Shown in pieces: positions 53,060 to 62,850 of a stretch of 64,000 nucleotides of DNA. The notes under the pieces were generated by a model, which was given only the letters and a program-made list of their open reading frames with translations, did no database searches and was not told the DNA's origin. The first letter of the stretch is position 1. Each line of letters starts with the position of its first letter. Both the position numbers and the translations under genes were made by a program. This stretch comes from Bdellovibrionales bacterium RIFCSPHIGHO2_01_FULL_40_29 (GTDB lineage Bacteria > Bdellovibrionota > Bdellovibrionia > Bdellovibrionales > Bdellovibrionaceae): assembly GCA_001771815.1 (NCBI GenBank), contig MEPU01000004.1, positions 248,001 to 312,000 on the forward strand, given 5' to 3'.

Positions 53060-53419
53060 ATGGAACAACAATCTCATTCACTTATGTATTATGCCCTTCA
53101 CTGGTTGGTTGCGGCTTTTGCTTTGTTAATCACCTGTAAAATTATGCCTGGTTGGCGCGTGAAAGGTTTTGGCTCGGCCATGATCACCGCTGTGGTGATT
53201 GGTTTAGCCGATGCGATTATTTGGCCCGTGTTGATCGTTCTGACTTTGCCGGTAAACATTTTAACTTTAGGTCTTTTCACCTTTGTCGTTAACGGCGCGG
53301 TTTTAAAAATATGTTCGGGCCTTCTTGAAGACTTCGAAATCGATGGCTGGTGGTCGGCCATCATCGGCGCACTGGTCTTGGCCGCGATCAGTTCTTTATT
53401 TCACTGGATGCTCGTTTAA
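53060..53419 (+). CDS. Phage holin family 4-like (Phage_holin_4_2) membrane protein
   Basis: Four TM helices, MITAVVIGLADAIIWPVLIVLTLPVNILTLGLFTFVVNGAVL. Confidence 0.85.
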   Translation: MEQQSHSLMYYALHWLVAAFALLITCKIMPGWRVKGFGSAMITAVVIGLADAIIWPVLIVLTLPVNILTLGLFTFVVNGAVLKICSGLLEDFEIDGWWSAIIGALVLAAISSLFHWMLV

Positions 53420-53458
53420 GTCGATCCCCCTTTATTTAGCCCATCACAGGATGGTTGC

Positions 53459-53497
53459 TAATATGGTATGATGGACTTAACAACCTATACCATATTA
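53459..53497. promoter_or_regulatory. 11-bp perfect inverted repeat upstream of YdeI-like gene
   Basis: TAATATGGTAT - 17 nt - ATACCATATTA, ending 10 nt before the ATG at 53508. Confidence 0.55.
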
Positions 53498-53507
53498 AGA
53501 AATTTAC

Positions 53508-54104
53508 ATGAAAAGTGCTCGAACTAAGAAAAAAATCAGCGGAATAGACGTGCTTTCTCTCAAATCTGTGAAGGAGTGGGAATCATGGTTGAAGATGAAC
53601 CATGCGGATTCAGACAGAGTATGGCTGTGTATCCAAAAAAAAGGGTCAGTTAAAAAGTCTCCAACTTACGCTGAAGCACTTGATGTTGCCCTTTGCTATG
53701 GCTGGATCGATGGACAGAAAAATCGTTATGATGAAAACTCATGGCTCCAAAAGTTCACACCGAGACGCCCTCGAAGTAGCTGGTCAAAAAAGAATACTGA
53801 ACATGCCGAACGACTTATTAAATCTGGAAAAATGAAATCCCCAGGACTTACCCAGATCGAAAAAGCAAAGAAAGATGGGCGATGGGAAGCCGCTTATGAC
53901 TCTCAAAGCAATGCAATCATTCCAGAAGATTTTCTCAAGGCCCTTAAACGGAATAAAAAAGCTGAAGCATTTTTCAATTCTCTGAACAAAACGAATCTCT
54001 TTTTGATCGCTTATCGACTTCAAACTGCAAAGAAACCAGAGACGCGTGAAAAACGTATGAAGACAATATTGGAGATGATGTCAAAGGGCGAAAAAATCGC
54101 TTAA
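53508..54104 (+). CDS. YdeI/OmpD-associated family protein
   Basis: EWESWLKMNHADSDRVWLCIQKKG...EALDVALCYGWIDGQKNRYDENSWLQKFTPRRPRSSWSKKN. Confidence 0.9.
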   Translation: MKSARTKKKISGIDVLSLKSVKEWESWLKMNHADSDRVWLCIQKKGSVKKSPTYAEALDVALCYGWIDGQKNRYDENSWLQKFTPRRPRSSWSKKNTEHAERLIKSGKMKSPGLTQIEKAKKDGRWEAAYDSQSNAIIPEDFLKALKRNKKAEAFFNSLNKTNLFLIAYRLQTAKKPETREKRMKTILEMMSKGEKIA

Positions 54105-54160
54105 ATCAAAAGTGAAATTTAAGATGGGTCCGGCGCTACCTACTCAACTTTTACAATGAT

Positions 54161-56344
54161 CTACGGCGTTTCAATCGGAGCATAATTCAAATGTGTGTTC
54201 ATCATGTATTTAAAATCAGCTTTAACTTTATCGGCATTTTGTACGGAGTTGAATAACCTAACTTCGTCTAACTGACCATTGAAGTTTCCACCGGCGACAG
54301 GCATTCCAATACGGTCAAAGGTTCGTCCTGCTGCAATTTCTCCTGCTGTGCCCGCTCCTGAATTAGTCATTACCCCATTCACATAGAAAGCTGTCGCACC
54401 CGTCGTGCTGCGTGTGATGGTGACATGCCTCCAGGCATTGTTGTTGATGGCATAATTGGAATGGGCCACGAAGGTATTACCAACCCCGATAGCCAAAGAG
54501 CCATTGGTTACTCCACCAACTCCATTGGGGATGACGCCAAAGAAAATATCGTCAACGCTTGCGCCCACTTCAATTCCAGTAATTCCGGGAGCAGTCCATG
54601 TTGAGGCTGTCCCCGTTTGCGAGGTGCGCATCCACGTTGAAAACGTTGAGTTATTACCGATCACAGGTTGCAAGTTGGTGTTAACGGTAATGTAGTCACT
54701 ACTACTACTTAAATTAGCACTTTCTCCAATAACACCTGCAATACTAGTGGGTGGAGTGGCGCTGACTGTACCATGGCGAGCATTTACAGTTGAATCTTTA
54801 TACTGAGGGGCCGCACCCGTAGGATTATCATTCAAATGCCAAACCATCCAATAGCTGGTCCATACACCTGTTTTATTCTGCGCATCTGATGCTGCTGGAT
54901 TATTGTAGTACATATAAAAATAACCTTTTTCACTTGTAGCCGCGATAGACGGAATTCTAACCCATATTTGTGAATTGCCTGTGGGATCCCAATTTTCAAT
55001 TTCATAATCAAGAGCCGTCGTATCATCAGACGCGACAAAACGAATATCAGCTCCATTGGTTTTGGTGTCAGAATAACTTATAAGACTGGAATTAATAGTG
55101 ACTAAGACAGGTTGATCCGAGTGCGCCACTGTTTGATCTAAATTATTGATATCAATACGAAGGCGTTTTTGCCAACTGATGTTCCACCAACTAATACTTG
55201 AGTTAAAAGCGATGCTTTCTACTGAAGGATCGAAAGCTGTGGCTGAAGCTGTTGCGGTCACTGTTTCCGACGATAGATCCATTATGTAAACGACCTTCGT
55301 GTAGGTGCCAGAGTCTATTTGTGTGCTTGTAATACTTGATAAACAGGTTGCATCAGAATAAAAAACTGCAGCGCCTGTTTTAGCCAAATTCACTGCTAAG
55401 TTTGCGCCTACGATTGCAGGAATTCCATTAGCATCAGCTGCAAAAATTTGAATGGGATAACAAACGCCAGCTTTTGCGTCTGGAGGAGCGTACATAACAA
55501 GTATATCCGGATTACCTGTAAAGTAGACATTTTGCGAAGCTCCCTCTAAACCCGCATTCGATGCGACCAAGATACCGTTAGGATCTGAGATGGTCGTTAT
55601 CTTAACCCAAACATCTGTAGAAAAAGGAGCTGTCGCAGAAATAGAAACTGAAGTGATGGTTGGCGTACTTGCATTGCAATTGGCAAGCGAGCTGTAATAT
55701 TTTGGATTAGTTGTATTGTAGTTGATCGCCAGACTGATAGTTCTTGCAGTATCATTAATAGCATTGCCCATATTATCTTGGGTCTGCACAGTTAACTGAA
55801 CGCAGTCATTCACTTTAATAAAACTAGGCGGAGTGACCCATACCAGGCGCGTAGGAGTACCGCTGAAAGTTGCCGTGACGTTTCGTGTGGCTGTTTGAGC
55901 TACGACTTGGTTTGCGTTGTTTTTGGCATTGTAGTTGACACGAATAACGGCGGAGCGGGCTCCAGCTGAGGCTCTGTTCGCGGTAACAACAAAAATACAA
56001 GAGCTACGGCCCGCAAGGCTTGCACCACAATCACCACCGGTGCCAGGGAAAGTTCCACCTTTAAAACTAAAGCTATCCGTGTGTCCAGTAAAAGTATCAC
56101 CCGCGACACCGGTGACTTCGAGATAACTCGTGTTGGTTAGAGTAAAAATATGGTCTACATCGGTATTAATAGCAATTGTGCCATAATTGTACGTTGTGGC
56201 GTCAGAAATTTCTAAAGCTGCCAGGCTGTTATTACTTTTCCAATATGCAAAAGGAATCAATACCTGTGAGGATGCACTGAATGCGACAAGCTGAATCGCC
56301 ATAAAGCTCAAAATGAGACTAGAAAGCCTAGGAAATAAAAGCAT
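54161..56344 (-). CDS. Large secreted DUF2341 + LamG (concanavalin-like) surface protein
   Basis: Signal peptide; WWNISWQKRLRIDINN...DIRFVASDDTTALDYEIENWDP (DUF2341); WRHVTITRSTTGATAFYVNGVMT (LamG). Confidence 0.85.
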   Translation of the reverse strand: MLLFPRLSSLILSFMAIQLVAFSASSQVLIPFAYWKSNNSLAALEISDATTYNYGTIAINTDVDHIFTLTNTSYLEVTGVAGDTFTGHTDSFSFKGGTFPGTGGDCGASLAGRSSCIFVVTANRASAGARSAVIRVNYNAKNNANQVVAQTATRNVTATFSGTPTRLVWVTPPSFIKVNDCVQLTVQTQDNMGNAINDTARTISLAINYNTTNPKYYSSLANCNASTPTITSVSISATAPFSTDVWVKITTISDPNGILVASNAGLEGASQNVYFTGNPDILVMYAPPDAKAGVCYPIQIFAADANGIPAIVGANLAVNLAKTGAAVFYSDATCLSSITSTQIDSGTYTKVVYIMDLSSETVTATASATAFDPSVESIAFNSSISWWNISWQKRLRIDINNLDQTVAHSDQPVLVTINSSLISYSDTKTNGADIRFVASDDTTALDYEIENWDPTGNSQIWVRIPSIAATSEKGYFYMYYNNPAASDAQNKTGVWTSYWMVWHLNDNPTGAAPQYKDSTVNARHGTVSATPPTSIAGVIGESANLSSSSDYITVNTNLQPVIGNNSTFSTWMRTSQTGTASTWTAPGITGIEVGASVDDIFFGVIPNGVGGVTNGSLAIGVGNTFVAHSNYAINNNAWRHVTITRSTTGATAFYVNGVMTNSGAGTAGEIAAGRTFDRIGMPVAGGNFNGQLDEVRLFNSVQNADKVKADFKYMMNTHLNYAPIETP

Positions 56345-56619
56345 ATCTAGAATTATATACTAAAGACCTCAAAAAACAAAAAGATAACGACACCCAATTG
56401 CATTACTTCACTTTTCAACGGCAAAATCACAAACAGGAACAAAGGTAAGAAACCCACACTGAAGCTCCGACCGTATTCATACTGCACTAAATACCAGTCA
56501 GAAGATTGAATTTAAGGGATCGCCTGCCTTGAAAGCTAAATTCATTGTTAAAACTGCAAGTCATGTATAATCTGTTAAAGTAAAAAACTAGATAAATTTA
56601 AAAGTGCAGGAGGCACGAT

Positions 56620-57303
56620 ATGAAAAATGTAGGCCTAAACTTTGTCTTCTTTTTTTTCGCAATGCAAAGTTTTTCCGCTGGAATGCCGCCATTAAAAAGT
56701 AAGTCTTCACTCACAAAAAACGTGAATTTTTTCAGCGCAAGTGATTTGAACATCACCCAAGTTAAATCAAACATCAAAGTGAAAAATGGTAATTTTTCAT
56801 CACAGAATATTTATGGTCTTTACGTGAGACAACTTGCTCAGGTACCCGTGGGACAGCCCTGCACCAGTGCCAGCATTATTTATCCAAACACCGGAGCCGG
56901 TGCCGCTTCAAATACTGCGGTTGGCACGTTCGTCATGCGTGTGATCATTGATCCAAGTCATGAAGCAGAAGTTGGGGCCAATTTTTTGTACAATATGATT
57001 TATAATACCAGCCAATACATTCAAACAACTTATCCGTCTTCACCTCCGGGCTGTTCATTGCCAGGCTGCACATGGGGTTCTGATACAACTCTCTATAATT
57101 GGTGTATTCACTTAGGAGTTATCGCTCCAGTCTCTATCAGTTCGGGATTTACAACCTCAAATATTGTTCCATCTACGAAGCTCGCATCAACGACAGACTA
57201 CAACTATAATCTTGCAAGCAGTTATGAATATCTTGGCCCCATTTCCTGTGATGATCAGCAGTTGACCTGCTCTGTAGCATCATCACAAATACAATCATTT
57301 TAG
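56620..57303 (+). CDS. Secreted Cys-rich hypothetical protein, copy A
   Basis: Signal peptide; PPGCSLPGCTWGSDTTLYNWCIHLGV and GPISCDDQQLTCSVASSQIQSF shared with the next gene. Confidence 0.75.
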   Translation: MKNVGLNFVFFFFAMQSFSAGMPPLKSKSSLTKNVNFFSASDLNITQVKSNIKVKNGNFSSQNIYGLYVRQLAQVPVGQPCTSASIIYPNTGAGAASNTAVGTFVMRVIIDPSHEAEVGANFLYNMIYNTSQYIQTTYPSSPPGCSLPGCTWGSDTTLYNWCIHLGVIAPVSISSGFTTSNIVPSTKLASTTDYNYNLASSYEYLGPISCDDQQLTCSVASSQIQSF

Positions 57304-57315
57304 GAGAACACGACA

Positions 57316-58017
57316 ATGATTAAAAAACTCATTCTATTTTTTTCTTTCTGCATAACGGCTACAGCACTGATTTCCTGCACAGATTCATCGGGACCCTATG
57401 CAGCGTCACATTTTACGACAAATCAGTTAATGACGGCCCAGGACGCAGTGAATTCAGCATCTTCAAATATTTCAATTACGAATGCAGCTGGGGCAGCCAT
57501 CACGGCATCAGGACTGTATATCGCATCTTATGATATCAACGACTGCTCTGCTTGCTATGGAAGCCTGTACTCAGGAAACAATACGACAGGTGCACTTGTA
57601 GAGTCTGTTTCTTTCGAGGCCGGTCAATCTATTGAGATAGGACAAAATTATTTGTACAATCTACTTTATAGCGGAATCAGTGTTATGCAGCTGAACGGAG
57701 TGCCTCCGCCATGCCAGCTACCTGGTTGCTCTTGGAGCGGCGACACCCCTATGACAGGTTGGTGTCTTACACTTGGCGTGATGTCGCGAAACTCTGCTTA
57801 TACATTTTCTTCTTATACGAATGGCTCTCTTCCTGCGGCAAACGTGGTTCCATTTGGTCAAGCTGTTACCAGTATACCGTTCAACTACAAATTTGATTTG
57901 ATTGATCCCCTGACGTTAGGAGCTGGTAACGCATGTCTTGGTCCAATCGTTTGCGATGATCGAACTCTGAACTGCAGCGTGAGTTCTCGTCAGAATCAGT
58001 CGTTTCAAGTGTACTAG
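57316..58017 (+). CDS. Secreted Cys-rich hypothetical lipoprotein, copy B
   Basis: Lipobox ALISC; PPPCQLPGCSWSGDTPMTGWCLTLGV and GPIVCDDRTLNCSVSSRQNQSF. Confidence 0.75.
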   Translation: MIKKLILFFSFCITATALISCTDSSGPYAASHFTTNQLMTAQDAVNSASSNISITNAAGAAITASGLYIASYDINDCSACYGSLYSGNNTTGALVESVSFEAGQSIEIGQNYLYNLLYSGISVMQLNGVPPPCQLPGCSWSGDTPMTGWCLTLGVMSRNSAYTFSSYTNGSLPAANVVPFGQAVTSIPFNYKFDLIDPLTLGAGNACLGPIVCDDRTLNCSVSSRQNQSFQVY

Positions 58018-58152
58018 CTTTTCGATCGGCCACTCAATAGATTCAAACTGAGACATCGAATACAAGCAGATAGTCATCTTCGACATTACTGCACGCCCCA
58101 CTGCTATCAAACTTTCGTTTACACCACAAGTTTTCTTACTTATCATTTTTGA

Positions 58153-59196
58153 ATGAACATGATTCTCGAGTTACCACCTTATAAATTTGACTCCTCACTT
58201 AATGATTATCCTGTAGATAATGAAGAGTGGTCTGCTTTTATTATGAATCTTCTAGAAAAATTAAGGATCACATCCGATATTCAAAAAAATTTAGTGATTT
58301 ATGAATACCTAGGTATGGCCCTTAGAACAGCACGGCGCTTTGATGAAGCCGAGTTGTATCTTTCCAAAGCCTTGGCTTTATCAGAAAGTCCTTCAAAAAA
58401 AATTCAAAATTTAATTAGATTGGCGCATGTCTACCAATGGGAAAAAGAGTTTTCAAAAGCCAAGGCACTATTTGATCAAGCCAGATATTTAATAAATGAA
58501 AATGATATCTCTGAAAAATTAAAGTCCGCCTATCATCAACATTTAGGAAAATTTTATTTTGATCAAGGATATATGGGACTGGCTGTTACTGAATTTGAGC
58601 TTGCTTTAAATATAAGAACAACAATTAAAGCACCCCAAGATCAAATCGAATCAACGACCTTATCATTAATCGAAGCTAAGAAAAAATGGCCAATTGTTCT
58701 TAATAATATTGTCATTCGCAGAGCTCAAATCTCCGATGCTGAAGCAATTCATAATGCGCACATGGAATCAATCAATGAAATTTGCGTTAAAGACCATACT
58801 TCAGATGAAATTCGAGTTTGGGGTGGAAGAACTTTTGATCCCGCAATTCGACTACCAGGAATTCAAAATCAATTCTATTTAGTCGCGGAATCAAACGGAA
58901 TCATCGAGGGTTTCTGTCAATTAAAAACGTCATTTAAAGATAACTTAAAATCAGCACATCTTTTTGGATTTTATATCACTCCAAAAATTCTAAAAAAACG
59001 TGTTGGAGATGCTCTCATGCAACTTGTTTTTGAATATTGCGAATCTGAAAATATTAAATTAATTACTTTAAAATCATCCATTACATCTTTTGGTTTCTAT
59101 CAAAAATATGGTTTTATCCAAACTGGTGAGCTGACCGGACTTATTCGCGAAGGAGTCATGATTAGATGTTACCCCATGCGGAAAGAGATTAAATAA
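58153..59196 (+). CDS. TPR domain + GNAT acetyltransferase fusion
   Basis: N-terminal TPR helices (YEYLGMALRTARRFDEAELYLSKALALSES); C-terminal GNAT (VIRRAQISDAEAIHNAHMESI...FYQKYGFIQTGE). Confidence 0.82.
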   Translation: MNMILELPPYKFDSSLNDYPVDNEEWSAFIMNLLEKLRITSDIQKNLVIYEYLGMALRTARRFDEAELYLSKALALSESPSKKIQNLIRLAHVYQWEKEFSKAKALFDQARYLINENDISEKLKSAYHQHLGKFYFDQGYMGLAVTEFELALNIRTTIKAPQDQIESTTLSLIEAKKKWPIVLNNIVIRRAQISDAEAIHNAHMESINEICVKDHTSDEIRVWGGRTFDPAIRLPGIQNQFYLVAESNGIIEGFCQLKTSFKDNLKSAHLFGFYITPKILKKRVGDALMQLVFEYCESENIKLITLKSSITSFGFYQKYGFIQTGELTGLIREGVMIRCYPMRKEIK

Positions 59197-59242
59197 AGCG
59201 AGACTATCGACAAAAAACTACCCTATTAAGGATTCTCACATT

Positions 59243-59599
59243 CTAAGACGCCTTATGTATCGGGGTCAGAGTCAGCTTAAAACCCATCGTTTTTAAAATT
59301 GAAGCCAAAGTATCAATTGTCGGATTCCCCTTTTCGCCTAACGCTTTGTAAATCGCTGCAGTTGAAATACCTGCTTCTTTAGCTATATCTTCAAGGGACA
59401 TATCAAAAGCCTGAGAAACCCGGCGCAACGAAAGTAAAAAGGCCGGTGGAAAATCGGCATTTTCCTCTAAAGAGGTTTTTAAATACTCGAATGCTTCCTT
59501 CTTATTCTTTTTTAAACGCCCCATCATCCAGTCATCATACTTAACTTCTGGCTTGGAATTTTTCTTTACTTGTTTTTTGGTCACTGTTTTATTAGCCAT
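59243..59599 (-). CDS. HigA-like/XRE antitoxin
   Basis: HTH: MSLEDIAKEAGISTAAIYKALGEKGNPTIDTLASILKTMGFKLTLTP; overlaps toxin gene by 8 nt. Confidence 0.9.
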   Translation of the reverse strand: MANKTVTKKQVKKNSKPEVKYDDWMMGRLKKNKKEAFEYLKTSLEENADFPPAFLLSLRRVSQAFDMSLEDIAKEAGISTAAIYKALGEKGNPTIDTLASILKTMGFKLTLTPIHKAS

Positions 59600-59912
59600 T
59601 TTTCCAATCCTTTAAATACTGTTTCGCTTTCTGGATATCTTTACTTTGCGTTTTCTTATCTCCACCTATCAGAAGCAATAGTATCTTTTGCCCCTGAATA
59701 GAGAAATACACTCGAAAACCAGGTCCAAAATCGATCCGAAATTCAAAGACGTCTTCTCCAACCGATTTAACATCGCCCAGATTTCCGAAAGCCGCCCGGT
59801 CCATGCGAGTTTGTATGATCTGCCGAGTCTTTTTATCTTTCAAAGATTCCAGCCACTTTTCAAAAGGCGCTTTTTTCCCGCGTGGCTTGTAGATACTTAA
59901 CTCGTATGTCAT
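59592..59912 (-). CDS. RelE/HigB-family toxin
   Basis: KKAPFEKWLESLKDKKTRQIIQTRMDRAAFGNLGDVKSVGEDVFEFRIDFGPGFRVYFSIQGQKILLLLIGGDKKTQSKDI. Confidence 0.92.
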   Translation of the reverse strand: MTYELSIYKPRGKKAPFEKWLESLKDKKTRQIIQTRMDRAAFGNLGDVKSVGEDVFEFRIDFGPGFRVYFSIQGQKILLLLIGGDKKTQSKDIQKAKQYLKDWKNG

Positions 59913-59919
59913 ATCATAC

Positions 59920-59941
59920 ATTTTCTACTATAGTAGAAAAT
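59920..59941. promoter_or_regulatory. 22-bp perfect palindrome at the HigBA-like promoter, putative operator
   Basis: ATTTTCTACTATAGTAGAAAAT, immediately upstream of the toxin start. Confidence 0.75.
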
Positions 59942-60079
59942 CCTTTGCTTGTCCATAAAATAGTGTCCTTTACATATTTTAACCCTTGCACAAGGTTTTC
60001 CAACCCTGTTCTATAAATCAACGTGCAGTATCCACCTATACAAGGCGAGATTCGGCCTCAAAAATTCTGCTACCCCTAG

Positions 60080-61189
60080 CTACCATGACTTGATAATTCC
60101 TTTCTTAGAGCGACCAATTTTTTTGGCTTCAATGCTTCTTTTTTTCCAAATTTTCCGGTCTTCTGCGGCTAAAACTTTGTCTTGCTTTCGCATTCCATGA
60201 CGAACTTCGGCCTCAAGCTTTTGATAACTCCGCCATCTGTCATCAGCCAGAGAACCATCAGCGATAGCTTCTTTGATTGCACAGCCAGGTTCCGTTTGAT
60301 GTTTGCAGTCGCTAAAACGGCAGCTCTGTATTAGGTCTTCAATATCTGAAAACTGAGTGCGAACTCCGTCGGCATGATCTGAAAGCTGAAGCTCTCGCAT
60401 TCCTGGGGTATCAATAATTAGTCCGCCGTAGCGACTGACATAAAGATTACGAGAAGTCGTTGTATGACGACCTTTCCCATCACTTTCCCGCACATCCTGA
60501 GTTTTTATTTGCTCATTCCCAATGAGAAAATTGACTAAGGTTGATTTACCGACTCCGGAAGAGCCGATAAAAATCGAAGTCGTTCCTATCTTAAGATATT
60601 CAGCAAGAAATTCTGCCTTTTCAAAATCGTTTTTTGAAAGGGCATGAATTTCCACCCCTGGAAATTCTTTTTGTACATCGGCCCTGACGTCGTCGATGTC
60701 CTCAAGACAAGCATCTGCCTTTGTTAATAAGATGACAGGAACTGAACCCGCATCCCGAGCAACGGCAAGGTATCGCTCGATACGACGATAATTCAAGTCA
60801 GTGTTTACTGACGTAGTAATGAAAGCATAATCCACATTCGTCGATAGAATTTGCATGTCTGCACTTGAGCCGACTTGCTTTCGATGAATAATGGTTTTTC
60901 TCTCAAGAACCTGATGAATAACTCCACGGTCAGACTGACTGGGAAACTCCACCATGACCCAATCACCAACGGCGGGATAATCAACACGAGATACCGCATT
61001 AAACTGCATCTTGCCGCTGACAGAAGCCCAAAAAATTTGATTAAGGCCCGCTTGCAAACGATAGAGATTTCTCTCTTCGCAAATAACACGGGCTGGAAAC
61101 AACGAACTAGAAACAAGATCGGGAATCTGACTTTCAAAAAAGTCATCCCAACCAAATAGAAACAAAAATTCCTTTTCGGAACTAAGCAT
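60080..61189 (-). CDS. rsgA: Small ribosomal subunit biogenesis GTPase RsgA
   Basis: Circularly permuted GTPase: LLTKADAC, GSSGVGKSTLVNFLIG, DTPGMREL; C-terminal zinc motif CRFSDCKHQTEPGC. Confidence 0.94.
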   Translation of the reverse strand: MLSSEKEFLFLFGWDDFFESQIPDLVSSSLFPARVICEERNLYRLQAGLNQIFWASVSGKMQFNAVSRVDYPAVGDWVMVEFPSQSDRGVIHQVLERKTIIHRKQVGSSADMQILSTNVDYAFITTSVNTDLNYRRIERYLAVARDAGSVPVILLTKADACLEDIDDVRADVQKEFPGVEIHALSKNDFEKAEFLAEYLKIGTTSIFIGSSGVGKSTLVNFLIGNEQIKTQDVRESDGKGRHTTTSRNLYVSRYGGLIIDTPGMRELQLSDHADGVRTQFSDIEDLIQSCRFSDCKHQTEPGCAIKEAIADGSLADDRWRSYQKLEAEVRHGMRKQDKVLAAEDRKIWKKRSIEAKKIGRSKKGIIKSW

Positions 61190-61588
61190 GTAAACTCCTT
61201 AAGTTAATTTCAAAAATGAAAAACCTTAAGGGCCTAAATTAAAACCTAAATTGTATTGATTAGTTCAGGTGCGAAAGAAGGCCCTTAATTACTGATTGAT
61301 GCGACATAAAGACCTCCCTTGAAATGAAATTGAGCGACAAATGTGCCGCTGATGAGTCTAATTTAAAAGAAATTGTATAAATGGTCAATAGTATTAAAAA
61401 TTCTTATTTCTGGCGAACCAGATCTACAAAGGAAAGCCAATCAAAGCGTGTATCAAAGAAAGTTGAGATTCCTAGTCTCAATTCCACACCACTTGTCATT
61501 GACCAAATAGTAACGACAACCCCGGTTTCAGAACCAATGGGAAAACGAACGGCATAATAATTCCATACTGTAGGAAAGTATTTTTTAT

Positions 61589-62068
61589 TTATGTGCGAAC
61601 GGCGGCTTCGAGAGTGGCCAGATCAATCTTCGTCATCGTCATCATGGACTCGAATGCCCGCTTCGCTTGGTTTTGATCAGCACTCGTGGTTAGTTCGAGC
61701 AAGCGTCGCGGAGTAATTTGCCACGAGAAACCCCAGCGATCCTTGCACCAACCGCAGGCGCTTTCCATTCCGCCATTCCCAATGATCGCATTCCAGTAAC
61801 GGTCCGTTTCTTCCTGATTGTCAGTTATGACCATAAAGCTGACGGACTCGTTAGGTTTGAAATTGGGGCCACCATTTAAGCCAACAAAATTACGACCAAG
61901 CACAGTGAACTCGACGGTCAGCTCGCTGCCTTCATGCCCCCCTGGAAAGTCACCGGGTGCTTTATTCACTTTCCCGACATGGCTGTTGGGAAATGTGGCC
62001 GCATAAAATGCAGCCGCTTTGCTTGCTTCACCGTGGTCGAACCAAATGCAGGTCACAAAATCCGCCAT
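61589..62068 (-). CDS. PhnB-like VOC family protein
   Basis: [27 protein letters not shown]...[21 protein letters not shown]. Confidence 0.9.
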   Translation of the reverse strand: MADFVTCIWFDHGEASKAAAFYAATFPNSHVGKVNKAPGDFPGGHEGSELTVEFTVLGRNFVGLNGGPNFKPNESVSFMVITDNQEETDRYWNAIIGNGGMESACGWCKDRWGFSWQITPRRLLELTTSADQNQAKRAFESMMTMTKIDLATLEAAVRT

Positions 62069-62119
62069 GAACTAACTCCTCATTTTTTATAAGTTAGCAT
62101 TTTCATTCAGCGAACTCAT

Positions 62120-62674
62120 CTAAAATTTTGAAAGCTTCTTGGGAGCTCCGGCAGTGACTTCTTTTTTATGTGCGGCAAATGCTGCCAGAACTTCGCTTTT
62201 CTCGCGACTGGGTATCTTGAAGTAATCAAGAGTGCGCCCAAGCTCTGCAGCGACTTCATCAAATTCTTCCGACGAAATTTTTAGCTCACGATGTGCTTCT
62301 TCAAGACCTAAATTGGTTTTTCCTGGCTTGGTCGCCGTGTATTTTAACGGGCCCCCTGTAGCCTTACTGACCCAAAGAGTTCGCATGAACTTAAGACCAG
62401 GCAATCTATCTAAACTCTCGGTATGCCATTTTTTGAGAGCAGGATTTTGCGAATTTTTTCCGACCATAGGGTTTTCTATAAGCGCATCGCTAAAGTGATC
62501 AATCACTGCAGCAATGGCATATACACCGCCCAATCTTTCGTAAAGACTTTTTTCTCCTTTTGCTAGAGCTAAAGCCGGTTGCGAAAACGCACTAAAAAAA
62601 GTGATGAGCGCAGCGGCAAGTGCAAAAGATTTAAGTGACGATTTCATTTTTTTTATCAGAATTTGTGTAGGCAT
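62120..62674 (-). CDS. Exported group 1 truncated haemoglobin-like protein
   Basis: Signal peptide then KSLYERLGGVYAIAAVIDHFSDALIENP...; start at 62674 or upstream. Confidence 0.8.
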   Translation of the reverse strand: MPTQILIKKMKSSLKSFALAAALITFFSAFSQPALALAKGEKSLYERLGGVYAIAAVIDHFSDALIENPMVGKNSQNPALKKWHTESLDRLPGLKFMRTLWVSKATGGPLKYTATKPGKTNLGLEEAHRELKISSEEFDEVAAELGRTLDYFKIPSREKSEVLAAFAAHKKEVTAGAPKKLSKF

Positions 62675-62850
62675 TTTTTCCCCTTTTAAAATAGTGGTGT
62701 CGTTTCCGACAGTAGGTTGCACCACTTATGCCACTGTGTTAAATGTATGAAGAGCATTAGATCACCGGTTTTTAGATAAAAAGTCTATAATATGGGGAAA
62801 TTGTCATGGGTATGGGAAGTCTCGCCCCAAGTTTAAATTAGGACGGCAGC

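Noticed and set aside
53060-53419. Phage holin family protein as evidence of prophage
   Set aside because: Phage_holin_4_2 proteins are common chromosomal membrane proteins; no phage structural or lysis genes nearby.
61345-61375. Hammerhead ribozyme core (CTGATGAG...GAAA)
   Set aside because: The CTGATGAGTC is followed by an A/T run with no complementary stem II before GAAA; no consistent three-stem fold.
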